Of a stretch of DNA of 64,000 nt, positions 12,904 through 22,859 are shown one piece after another (position 1 is the stretch's first letter; each line of letters opens with the position of its first letter). Origin of the DNA: Culex pipiens pallens (Eukaryota > Arthropoda > Insecta > Diptera > Culicidae); the NCBI RefSeq assembly GCF_016801865.2, contig NC_068937.1, positions 122,051,225 to 122,115,224 on the forward strand, in the 5' to 3' direction. The notes beneath the pieces were generated by a model, which was not told the DNA's origin, searched no databases, and was given only the letters and a program-made list of their open reading frames with translations. The position numbers and the translations under genes were made by a program.

Positions 12904-13038
12904 GATCTCCTGCTAGCCATTCCGGCGAACAGTCCGTCGTCTGGCATCGATTCCGAACATTCCGACAGTGACTTCAAGCGCACTTCTTTTTGCGAAATCA
13001 GCAGCCAGCACTCGCGTGGTACTTCTCGCTCTTGCTGA
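12904..13038 (+). CDS. candidate 3'-terminal coding exon of an unidentified gene
   Basis: After an AG at 12902-12903 an open frame of 44 codons runs to a TGA at 13036-13038. Its codons are GC-richer than the flanking DNA, and the peptide is Ser-rich and acidic, with the blocks SSGIDSEHSDSDF and SSQHSRGTSRSC, typical of a phosphorylatable C-terminal tail. An AATAAA follows 119 bases later at 13157-13162, as expected for a last exon with a short 3' UTR. The upstream exons are not evident; they would lie beyond the transposon-rich DNA to the left. I do not recognise the protein. The acceptor has a weak pyrimidine tract, so the call is tentative. Confidence 0.4.
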   Translation, partial: DLLLAIPANSPSSGIDSEHSDSDFKRTSFCEISSQHSRGTSRSC

Positions 13039-13156
13039 CGCTTCGGTTAGTCTACGCTGGAGATTCTCTAAGCTCCGGGAACCTACGCAAGACCTTCCTT
13101 ATCTATTCCAGATTGGCCGTCGATTACTCGATCCCCTCGTCGTCGGTTTGACCTTG

Positions 13157-13162
13157 AATAAA
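13157..13162 (+). terminator. poly(A) signal AATAAA
   Basis: A canonical hexamer downstream of the candidate last exon at 12904-13038 and about 550 bp upstream of the first P450 promoter. It would end the gene to the left before the cluster begins. Confidence 0.45.
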
Positions 13163-13703
13163 CAAAAACTTGAGCACTCAATGTAAACAATAACAAACAC
13201 GTTTTGTTTGGCTGACCATTCTGTGTATAGTCCCGAAGTTTGGTTGAAGTTGGTTGCTGGAGTCCCCCCGAGTTATAATTACAAATGTTTACGGTAGTCT
13301 AACTTGTACGTGCGTCAAACGCGTTCTGACCTGAAATCCTTTTGGCCAGTTGTCGCACTTATAGAATGATAAAAATATAAATGTTCGGCCCCACAACTTA
13401 AACGTTTTATGAATAACAACAAAATATGAAACTAAAATCCATTGAATAATTGTAAATTGCACTATCCAAGGCCAATGATTGATAGTACCTACTCTCCCAA
13501 ATTGTTTGTTTATTCCTTGCACACCACCAGGCAATTTGTTTTTCGGGGACTTTAATCACCGCGGATGATCTGTACGCTGTAATACAGGTCCGCGCACTTT
13601 TATGACACATCTAAGGAAAGAGACGAAGAGCACTACTCACGTTGACCCATTAAGCGGGTTTCTTTATCAGCAGCACTCTCGTGATACGCACTTGCGAGGG
13701 GTT

Positions 13704-13709
13704 TATAAA
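13704..13709 (+). promoter_or_regulatory. TATA box of the first P450 gene
   Basis: TATAAA within GTTTATAAAAGC. About 35 bp downstream lies an initiator-like TTAGTT (13737-13742). The whole block, including an upstream TTATCAGC (a GATA-type site, near 13665), is shared with the promoter of the P450 gene at 17940, so the two core promoters descend from one duplicated unit. Confidence 0.75.
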
Positions 13710-13809
13710 AGCCCGACTGCACCGTCGAGGACCCACTTAGTTACGGTTCGACTATGGGCCGCGCGGCGTCCAGCTTCAACGTGACAAGAGTTTGGAAACT
13801 GTGAAAAAG

Positions 13810-15634
13810 ATGTTCTTAACGCCTACCATCCTGCTGTGGACGGTTGTGGTAGGACTGGTGGCATTCCGGTGCTACCGGTACCTGTTTGGACGGCCACCCA
13901 ACTTCCCCAAGGGACCTCCCAGACTACCTTTGCTGGGCGGTTACGGAATCATGCTGATGATCAACTACAAGCACCTGCACAAGGCCGCCGCTTGGCTCAG
14001 TAAATTCTACAAGACCAACATTGTCGGACTACACCTCGGAGAGTACGAAACGATCCTGGTGAACGATTTCGACACCGTGAAGGAAGTGCTGAACCGAGTA
14101 GAGTTCGACAATCGGCCGGACCTCTTCCTGGCGCGGATGCGCGAGAAGAACTTCCAGCGGCGAGGAATCTTCTTCACCGACGGCCCAGACTGGAAGGAGC
14201 AACGGTGGTTCATTCTGCGCTACCTCCGAGATTACGGATTCGGTCGCCGGTTCGACGAACTGGAAGCGGAAACCTGCTCCGAGATCCGAAACTTGATCGA
14301 GATGGTACGGTACGGGGCCAAGTACGACCACGAACGGGAATTCATCGATCGGGATGGGTTTGTCAAGTGCCCGAATGTTCTGTTTGGATGCTTTGCCAAT
14401 GCATTTCTGCACGTGCTGTCCGGAGAGCGGATGGACCGCGCGGAAGCTGCACCCTTGTTCGAGTAAGTTGAGTGCATCTCTACTAGAAGTGATATCAGTG
14501 ATAGGACATGGTGGAATGCTTCTGTGACGGACGGATCAGGTCGAGGAACTCTGATCGAGGTCGATAGTGATGAAAGTGAAGATCCTCCGTAAGGTTGAAG
14601 TATTGATAGACTCAATGATAGAATTATGTTTACTAAACCTCAGTGAACTATTTACTAACATAAGTCTTATTTATGCACCAGAACCGGCAGGCACGCGATG
14701 GTATTTCAGCGGCTTGGCGATGACTACGGCACCGTGCTGAGCCTAATCCCGTGGCTCCGACATCTGTTCCCCAACGGTACCCACTACAACCAAATCCGGA
14801 AGGCCAGTATGGGCGTCAACGCGTTCATCGAGACCGTAATCCAGAAAAATCTGGCCAGCTACGAGGATGGCCACGCGCGTTGCTTCCTAGATCTGTACTT
14901 CCAGGAGATGAAGAATACCGAGCCCAAGGAAAATGGATTTGGGTTTCAGTGTAAGTAAGGTTAGGTTTGCTAAGATGAGATGAAATCACCAAGATATTCC
15001 TTTCACAGATGATCAACTGGTCCTGGGCGTGGTGGACTTTTTCTTCCCGGCCATTTCCGGAGCAACGACCCAGATGGCAATGCTGTTCGAGCGTCTCCTA
15101 CTCAACCCGGAAGTGCTAGCCAAGATGCAAGCTGAGATTGACGACGTCGTGGGCCACGGTCGACTACCCTCGCTGGATGACCGTATCAACCTGCCGTACA
15201 CGGAAGCAACTCTCCGCGAAGCCATGCGAATCGATACGCTCGTTCCGTCCGGAATCGCCCACGTTGCCCAACAAGACACGACCCTCCGAGGTTATGACAT
15301 CCCGAAGGGAACGATACTGATGCTTGGACTCGACGCCATGCACAACCAGCAGGACGTTTGGGGCGATCCGGACGTGTTCCGACCGGAACGCTTCCTGGAC
15401 TCGAAAGGACGACTCGTGCTGGCCAAGGATGTTTCCGTACCGTTTGGAGCCGGCAAGCGACTCTGTGCGGGGGAAACGTTCGCGCGGAATACGTTGTTCT
15501 TGGTGCTGGCAGGTCTCGTTCAGAACTTCAACCTGCGACAGCGACCAACGGACAAGAAACCCGATCTGGGGGCAAGGTCGACGGGGGTCATCATCTCGCC
15601 GGCGGATTTCTGGGTGAAATTTGAACCGCGATGA
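13810..15634 (+). CDS. CYP304: cytochrome P450, CYP304B-like, gene 1 of the cluster
   Basis: A microsomal mono-oxygenase of the CYP2 clan; substrates unknown. Exons 13810-14462, 14682-14950 and 15009-15634 join in frame to 515 residues. An N-terminal membrane anchor (residues 4-24) is followed by the Pro-rich hinge RPPNFPKGPPRLP. The C-helix WKEQR, I-helix GATT (325-328), K-helix EAMR (378-381), FRPERF (431-436) and heme loop FGAGKRLCAG with Cys460 are all present, so it should be a working enzyme. I start at the first ATG, 13810; the frame is open a little further upstream but has no ATG there. A TATA box lies 106 bp upstream and AATAAA at 15732-15737. The CYP304 assignment rests on my recognition of the hinge and the NYKHLHKAA segment and on the tandem mosquito context; subfamily B is inference. 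Confidence 0.9.
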
Positions 15635-15731
15635 AAAGTTATTTAAGTTATAGGAAGCACTGTCGATAATGATTAATTATTCATAAGTAGTTATTTACTA
15701 AACGTAGAATTTCGTTTAACAAACACGTATA

Positions 15732-15737
15732 AATAAA
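15732..15737 (+). terminator. poly(A) signal of P450 gene 1
   Basis: AATAAA 98 bp after the stop codon at 15634, giving a short 3' UTR. The next promoter's TATA box starts about 110 bp further on, showing how tightly the cluster is packed. Confidence 0.6.
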
Positions 15738-15844
15738 CTCTTAATGCAATGGTTAGGTGTAGATCATGATGTGACCGAGGCAATGATAAATATTCACGAA
15801 AGAACCAATCCATAAGAAACCTTGCGTGTCACGCTCAACCATTC

Positions 15845-15853
15845 TATATAAAG
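15845..15853 (+). promoter_or_regulatory. TATA box of the P450 pseudogene
   Basis: TATATAAAG. The expected transcription start, about 30 bp downstream, lies after the ATG at 15858, so that ATG is unlikely to be used and the start at 15918 is preferred. Confidence 0.6.
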
Positions 15854-15917
15854 CTAAATGATTGCGTTGTGCACCTTTAGAGTGTTCAACCAGACCAGTA
15901 ATCGATCAGGTGTAGGG

Positions 15918-17360
15918 ATGATCGCAACAATTCTACTATGCTCGCTACTAATCTGCTTGGTAACGTTCCGGTGCTACCGGTACCTGTTCGATCGACCAAC
16001 CAACTTCCCAAAAGGTCCTCCCAGACTACCCCTAATGGGAGGTTACGGCATCATGCTGATGATCAACTACAAGCATCTGCACAAGGCCGCTACCCGGTTG
16101 AGTGAGTTCTACAAATCCAAACTGATCGGACTGCACGTCGGCAGCTACCCAACGGTCCTGGTGAACGATTTTGACACCGTGAAGGAGGTGCTGAACCGAA
16201 GGGAGTTCGACGGCCGTCCGGACATGTATATGGTCCGAATACGCGAGAAGAACTTCCAGCGGAGGGGGATCTTCTTCATAGACGGACCGGATTGGAAGGA
16301 GCAGCGGCGGTTCATGTTGCGATATCTGCGGGATTTTGGGTTTGGTAGGAGGTTGGAACAGCTGGAAGTGGAAACGGAAGCCGAGATTCGGACGTTGATC
16401 GATATAATCCGTGACGGGTCGAGGTACGAGCATGAACGGGGCTTTTGCGGTCCGGATGGGTTTGTCAAGTGTCCGGAGATATTTTTTGCATGCTTTGCCA
16501 ACGTGCTACTGTACGTGATATCTGGAGAGCGAATTGAGCGCGCAAAAGCTGAATCAGTATTTGAGTAAGTGTTTGTAGACTCTTGGTTGAAAGCGAGTAA
16601 ACAGCTAGAGTATTCTACAGTCTGGGAAGGCACTCGATGACGTTTCTGCGCTGCGGAGATGACTACGGAACGGTACTGAGTCTGATACCGTGGATCCGAT
16701 ATCTGTTCCCGAACGCTACCAATTATAACAACATTCGCAAGTCTAATCGGGGCGTCAACGCGTTTATTGCTACTGTTGTCCGGAAGTTTCTGGACAGCCA
16801 CACTGAAGGTCGGGTACGATGCTTCCTGGATCTATATTTTCAGGAGATGAAGAAGACTGCGCCCAAGGAAGAAGGAATTGGTTTCCAGTGTAGGTTACAG
16901 TTGATCTTTTAGGGATAAGTACATTGGCAGGATTTCTTCTCTTTCTTTCAGATGATCAGCTGATCATCGCACTAGCCGATTTCTTCCTACCAACCATTGC
17001 AGCATCAGCATCGCAAGTGTCGTTGCTGCTGCAACGCTTACTACTCAATCCGGATGTCCGGATGTGTTCCGACCGGAACGATTCCTGGACTCGCAAGGAC
17101 ATCTCTCACTAGCTAAAGATGTGTCCGTGCCGTTTGGAGCAGGGAAGCGACTTTGCGCCGGGGAGACCTTCGCCCGGAACACCATGTTCCTGGTGGTGAC
17201 AGCCCTCGTGCAGAATTTTAGTTTGAAGCAGCGGCCATTCGATAAAAAGCCTGATCTTGGGACGCGACAAACAGGTATCATCATTACGCCGGCAGATTTT
17301 TGGGTAAAGTTTGAGCCGCGCAAGTTTAAACAGTCCCAAATACTTGGTGAAAGCCCTTGA
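15918..17360 (+). pseudogene. CYP304: CYP304B-like P450 pseudogene with internal deletion (gene 2)
   Basis: Exons 15918-16564, 16621-16889 and 16952-17360 match the neighbouring genes and have good splice sites. In exon 3 the sequence runs from the residues NPDV straight into the later segment PDVFRPERF. Compared with gene 1, about 253 nt are missing. The join lies between two adjacent CCGGATGT octamers (near 17049-17064), and because 253 is not a multiple of three the frame shifts and ends at TAG 17110. The lost part includes the K-helix ExxR, so no heme-binding enzyme can be made. The FGAGKRLCAG loop survives out of frame. The usual stop after FEPR has also mutated, adding 12 codons. Clean splice sites and few other lesions suggest recent death. 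A collapsed assembly is a less likely alternative. Confidence 0.88.
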
Positions 17361-17859
17361 AGTGATATCACTGACCACGCCTCCAAAACAAGACTGTTAA
17401 AAAGCTTGCAAATTACGTGCTCTGCAAAACAGGGTCGTTAAAGTTTACGACCCATCTAAAGCAAGTCGACGAATAGCTTTGCAGAATCTATCGCCAACAT
17501 CGGCAAAGTATTTTTTTCCACAAAAACAATTATATAGATGCTAGTTTGTCTGGTTACAAACGCCAAAATAAATAATAACAAAAAAAAACATTGCAAATTT
17601 ATCGTGAATAGTCATAACTGCGAATCATCACTGATCGACCTAGGGCAACCTCTAGCGAATCTCGATGTTATCATGTTCAAACTTATTTATTCACCGCACA
17701 ATACACCTGTTTTTTCGTGGATTAAGTCGCTAATATCCCCGGTGAGATAAGTGCGTTTTACAATCCCCTCCATTAAATTGGGAAGAATGCAAGAAAAACA
17801 AAACAAGATTTAACCCATTCAGCCGGTTCCATTATCAGCGCGCCAAACGGGCAGACATT
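17361..17859. other. intergenic DNA between P450 genes 2 and 3
   Basis: About 500 bp, AT-rich, no coding signal. Its right end (17805-17860) is the proximal promoter of gene 3 and resembles that of gene 1 (shared ACCCATT and TTATCAGC blocks). Confidence 0.6.
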
Positions 17860-17865
17860 TATAAA
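17860..17865 (+). promoter_or_regulatory. TATA box of P450 gene 3, with initiator at 17893-17897
   Basis: TATAAA followed about 33 bp later by TCAGT, the arthropod initiator consensus. Spacing and flanking sequence match the gene 1 promoter nearly base for base (AGGACCCACT just before the initiator). A GATA-type TTATCAGC lies about 25 bp upstream of the TATA box. Confidence 0.75.
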
Positions 17866-17939
17866 AGCTCGACCTCGGCGTCCAGGACCCACTCAGTTAG
17901 CTCCGGACCACGGACAACGGAAGATTCAAGCACTGAAAA

Positions 17940-19542
17940 ATGATCGTGACGCCAACCGCCCTGCTGTGGACGGTGGTGGTCGGACTGGTGCTGCACCGGT
18001 GCTACCGGTTCCTGTTCGGCCGACCACCCAACTTCCCCAAGGGACCTCCGAGACTTCCCTTTTTGGGAGGTTACGGAATCATGCTGCTGATCAACTACAA
18101 GCACCTGCACAAGGCCGCCACCTGGCTTTGTGGATACTACAAGAGCAAACTGATCGGACTACGTCTCGGCAAGTACGAAACGGTGCTGGTGAACGACTTT
18201 GACATCGTGAAGGAAGTGATGAACCGGGTTGACTTCGACGGCCGGCCGGATTTGTTCATGGCTCGGATGCGCGAGAAGAACTTTGAACGGCGTGGGATCC
18301 TGTTCACCGACGGGCCCGACTGGAAGGCTCAACGGTGGTTCGTACTACGGTACCTCCGGGATTACGGATTTGGTAGGAGATTCGACGAACTGGAAGCGGA
18401 AACGGAATCCGAGATTCGGACGTTGATCGAGATGGTCCGGTATGGGGCAAAGTACGAGCACGAGAGGGATTTCATCGCGCCGGATGGGTTCGTCAAGTGT
18501 CCGGATATACTGTTTGGATGCTTTGCCAACTCATTCCTGCACGTGCTGTCTCGAGAGCGGATGGACCGAGCGGAGAGTTCCCAATTGTTTAGAGTCGGTA
18601 AAGACGCCATGGCATTTCAGCGACTAGGCGATGACTACGGTACCGTGCTGAGCGTGATCCCGTGGATCCGACATTTGCTTCCGAACGCTACCTACTACAA
18701 CCACATCCGGAAGGCTAGTTTGGGAATGAATGCGTTCATTGATTCCATCGTTAAGAAGCATCTGGCCAGTCACGATGATGGCCACGTGCGGTGCTTCCTG
18801 GATTTGTACTTTCGAGAGATGAAGAAAGCTGAACCCAAGGAGGAAGGTTTCGGCTTCCAGTGTAAGTAGTTGCTCGAATAAGAAGATGTCAATACCGAAA
18901 GTTTCTTAATCGACAGACGACCAGATGATCCTCGCCGTGGTGGACTTCTTCTTCCCGGCCATTTCCGGTGCAACGACTCAGTTAGCCCTGCTGTTGGAAC
19001 GCCTACTCCTCAACCCGCAAGTCCTAGCCAAGATGCAAGCGGAAATCGACGACGTTGTAGGTCACGGTCGGCTACCAACCCTAGACGATCGCATCAAACT
19101 ATCCTACACCGAAGCAACCCTACGCGAAAGCCTACGGATCGACACGCTAGTCCCGTCCGGAATGCCCCACGTGGCCCTACACGACACTACCCTCCGAGGG
19201 TACGACATACCAAAAGGAACCCTTCTGATGCTGGGTCTCACCGACATTCACAACCAGCGGGACGTTTGGGGTGATCCGGAGGTATTCCGGCCAGAACGAT
19301 TCCTCGACTCCAAAGGACGCCTCTCGTTGGCCAAAGATGTGAGCGTTCCGTTCGGTGCCGGGAAGCGACTCTGCGCCGGGGAGACCTTTGCCCGGAATAC
19401 CATGTTTTTGGTGGTGGCCGCCCTCGCCCAGAACTTCAACCTACGACAGCGACCCTCGGACAAGAAACCCGATCTTGGAGCTCGATCGACAGGGGTTATT
19501 ATCTCGCCGGCGGATTACTGGATTAAGTTTGAACCACGTTAA
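17940..19542 (+). CDS. CYP304: cytochrome P450, CYP304B-like, gene 3, lacking intron 1
   Basis: A microsomal CYP2-clan mono-oxygenase of 515 residues, the same length as genes 1 and 4. It has only two exons, 17940-18861 and 18917-19542. The frame is continuous through the site where the paralogs have intron 1 (near 18590): LFRVGKDAMAF here against LFE then intron then GxHA-type residues elsewhere. The intron is therefore gone with no net change in length; one residue, Glu in the paralogs, is Arg. Intron 2 is kept. The C-helix WKAQR, I-helix GATT, K-helix ESLR, FRPERF and heme loop FGAGKRLCAG (Cys460) are intact, as are the membrane anchor and Pro-rich hinge. A TATA box and initiator lie upstream. 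Expected to be functional. Confidence 0.9.
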
Positions 19543-20056
19543 ACCGAATCAATATGTCGCCAATATAATTTTTATCAACATACTCCACCGTTAGGACAAA
19601 TTGCATCTCATTTGTTTAATGCTAATAGCACCATCAATCACAAAACACGCTTCCAGCTAGTTGAAATGCTTCCGATCGGCAACTCAAACGAGTTTTTGTG
19701 TACTTTGTATCAAATCATTTACCAACACGCGCCACTCCACCCCATGAAATGACATGTTTTCCACACATGTGTCGCAATTTGTGTTGATTTCTTGAGAACT
19801 CTCCTAGTTATGATCAATTAAAAACTCGAGCGGCAAACAACGTTGACCGTAGTGAGTTCACCTCGAGCGCGACCTTTCTCAGGTTGTCGCAGCAATACAA
19901 CGTTCTTGAGAAATATTGTCTTATAGCTAAGTCAACACTTATCGAGAGTAGGACGATATGATAACAAGGTTTGAAGCGTATTTCATAAGACTTACTCCTG
20001 ACGAGGTTTTCCTCAGTTTTCGCTGACGTACGTATTACGGAAGGTTCATCAAAGCC
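19543..20056. other. intergenic DNA and promoter region of P450 gene 4
   Basis: No gene. There is no TATA box as clear as those of the neighbouring genes. A CTCAGTTTTC initiator-like block near 20011-20020 and several TTATC/GATAA motifs (19920-19970) are the only candidate promoter elements, so this copy may be regulated differently from genes 1 and 3. Confidence 0.5.
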
Positions 20057-22139
20057 ATGCTAGTAACGCCTACCATTCTCCTCTGGACGGTCACTGTCGG
20101 TCTGGTGGCTTATTATTGCTATCGATTTATCTTTGGACGACCTCAGAACTTCCCGAAGGGACCTCCCAGACTACCCCTGCTAGGAGGTTACGGAATCATG
20201 CTGATGATCAACTACAAGCACCTCCACAAAGCTGCCGCTTGGCTTAGTAACTTCTACAATACAAAACTAGTCGGAATACACCTGGCCAGCTATCCTTCGA
20301 TTCTGGTGAACGACTACGACACCGCCAAGGAGGTGCTGACCCGGGCGGAGTTCGACGGACGACCGGATCTTTTTCTAGGGCGCTTGCGCGAAAAAAACTT
20401 CGAACGGCGGGGAATCCTCCTGACCGATGGACCGGATTGGAAGGAGCAGCGGTGGTTCATGCTGCGATATCTGCGAGATTTTGGCTTTGGCAGGAGGTTT
20501 GCCGGACTGGAAGTGGAAACGGACTGCGAGATTCGGACGTTGGTTGAGATGGTTCGGTATGGGGCGAAGTGCGAGCACGAGGGGGAATTTATCGCGCCGG
20601 ATGGTTCCGTCAAGTGTCCGCATGTGCTGTTTGGATGCTTTGCCAACACGTTTCTCTACGTGTTGTCCGGGGAGCGAATTGATCGTTCGGAAGCTGCTCC
20701 ATTGTTTGAGTGAGTTTTTTATTTTTTTACAGGCAGTGACATAACCAAACTTTCCGGCACCCTCCTCTAAACCAGTACAATGTTGCGGCCGGATCTTTTT
20801 CCGGATCTCTTCAGGAATACATCCGGCAACAAATCCGGGTGTCCGTCGAACTTCACCCGGGTCAGCACTTCCCCTTGGCGGTGTCGTAGTCGGTCGGATA
20901 GACTCTTTGTTTACACTTTGGCATTGACCCTTTTACATTGTTTTGCTGTCGGATCTTTGCCGGAAGAGATCAAAGAAAAGATCCGGCAAATATTTGTACT
21001 GTAACAATTGGACAGTACTATAGACTTCGTTAAATTTAAGGAAACAAACATCTAAAGGGTTATTATGGCTGTTGTCAAACAGCTTCTTACCTTTGAGCAC
21101 CTCTTAACTTGTTTTAGTCACAAGAACCTGTAAATGAAAAGAAAAGTTTGATAACTAAACAATTTTTGTACCGTAAACAGGGTAGGAAAGCACGCACTGG
21201 CTTTCCTACGACACGGTGACGACTACGGAACTATCCTAAGCTTGATCCCGTGGATCCGACATCTATTTCCCGAAGCCACCAACTACAACCGGCTGCGAAA
21301 CGCTAGCATGGGCCTCAACGCATTCATCGAGTCCGTTGTCCAGAAGCACTTGGACAGTCACGAGGAAAGTCACGTTCGATGCTTTCTTGATTTGTACTTC
21401 CAAGAGATGAAGAAGGTTGAACCCAAGGAGGATGGTTTCAGCTTTCAATGTAAGCCGTTGATAACAGTAACAAGAAACCAAGATATTAACGTTTCTTTCC
21501 ACCCCCTAAACAGTTGATCAGCTGATAGTGGCTCTAGCAGACTTTTTCGTTGCGGCCATTGCTGGCGTATCGATCCAGTTGTCATTGCTCTTCCAACGTC
21601 TCATTCTCAACCCGACCGTCCTAGCCAAAATGCAAGCGGAAATTGACGACGTCGTAGGTCACGGTCGGCTACCGACCCTCGATGACCGTATCAACCTGCC
21701 GTACACGGAGGCAACCCTGCGCGAAGCCATGCGTATCGACACGCTGGTCCCGTCCGGATTTGCCCACATGGCTCAGCAGGATACAACCCTTCGAGGGTAC
21801 GACGTTCCAAAAGGAACCATCCTAATGCTGGGCCTCGACGCGATCCACAACCAGCGGGACATCTGGGGCGATCCAGAGGTTTTCCGACCGGAACGATTCC
21901 TGGACTCGCAAGGACGTCTTTCACTAGCTAAAGATGTGTCCGTGCCGTTTGGAGCCGGGAAGCGACTTTGCGCTGGAGAGACCTTTTCACGGAATACTAT
22001 GTTTTTGGTTGTGGCTGCTCTCGTCCAGAACTTCAACTTGCGACAGCAAGGCTCGGACAAGAAACCCGATCTTGGGGCTCGGTCGACGGGAGTGGCCATC
22101 TCACCTGCCGATTTTTGGTTGAAGTTTGAGCCACGATGA
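20057..22139 (+). CDS. CYP304: cytochrome P450, CYP304B-like, gene 4
   Basis: Exons 20057-20709, 21181-21449 and 21514-22139 join to 515 residues, with exon lengths (653, 269, 626 nt) identical to gene 1. The membrane anchor, Pro-rich hinge, C-helix WKEQR, K-helix EAMR (378-381), FRPERF and heme loop FGAGKRLCAG (Cys460) are present. The I-helix reads AIAGVSIQ, so the usual acid-Thr or Thr-Thr pair is replaced by Val-Ser-Ile; this position affects oxygen activation, so catalysis may differ. Intron 1 is 471 nt, longer than in the sister genes, because it holds an insertion with an inverted copy of part of this gene's own exon 1. Two overlapping AATAAA signals lie at 22153-22163. Confidence 0.9.
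20788..20987. mobile_element. chimeric insertion in P450 gene 4 intron 1, with inverted exon fragment
   Basis: The block is bounded by imperfect inverted copies of GCCGGATCTTTT (20788-20816 and 20959-20987). Inside, 20831-20897 is the reverse complement of exon 1 of the same gene (about 20305-20370): an 18-base exact stretch plus further matches, roughly 90 percent over some 65 bp. The copy carries bases specific to gene 4, so it came from gene 4. Next, 20895-20946 matches one arm of the palindromic MITE at 63641-63787. The block is thus a patchwork of transposon and host exon. Confidence 0.75.
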
Positions 22140-22859
22140 GATTGTATTCATAAATAAAATAAACGTACCGACTGTTCAATCTTTTTGCCACTCTAATTTC
22201 ATCCAATTATCATTGTCGTTTTCATATTTAATAATCGCACTAGTTTGCAAGCATGTCTATGACTGGTATACATTAAGGCAGGTCATTACGGACACGCAAG
22301 ATAATGTTTTCAATATTCATTTCCCAGAAGATCGACTCAACAATATAGAAATAAACAAGGTATTTCGTTGGATGAATCATATGACAATTTAACAATTCGA
22401 GAAGTTATCGTCAACTTAATGTTATAAAAATTATGATGAGTAAAGATATCCCTGATAACCCACTTACCTACAATCTTTACTTTTCAAGAACCACATTTAC
22501 TTAGAGCTACTTCAAACTGCCTTGAACTGATAGTTGTTTACTAAAGTACTCTACACTTTCTATTGACCGGACTCAAATAACAATCACGCACAGCTTTCAA
22601 TGAAACGTGCGAAGAATAATTCCTTCTCATTCAAATCGCACGCTCGAGGCATCAAAGAGGCAACGTTACTTTGAATAACGCCACGCGAAAACTCAAACAT
22701 TCAACCCCCAAGGGATTACACTAATGAGTCCTCCTCCACTTAGCTTGAAAAATCCACCTCTAACTGCCCTTAATCGCCGGTAGTTAGACGAGCTATATAA
22801 TGTCCACAACAGCGCGGAACCCGGTTTAGTCTAACGTTGGGTCATCCCGAACTTCCGCG
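22140..22859. other. intergenic DNA before the divergent P450, with TATA box at 22794-22800
   Basis: Contains the poly(A) signals of gene 4 at 22153-22163 and, at the right end, TATATAA followed by an initiator-like TTTAGT about 30 bp later. A long frame near 22126-22392 lacks coding character. Nothing else was recognised. Confidence 0.55.

Noticed and set aside
13792..13809. Upstream extension of the P450 gene 1 frame (six codons before the ATG)
   Set aside because: It begins at TTG, not ATG; the first in-frame ATG is 13810, which gives the same 515-residue length as genes 3 and 4.
15858..15917. Earlier ATG for the P450 pseudogene
   Set aside because: It lies only 5 bp after the TATA box, upstream of the expected transcription start.
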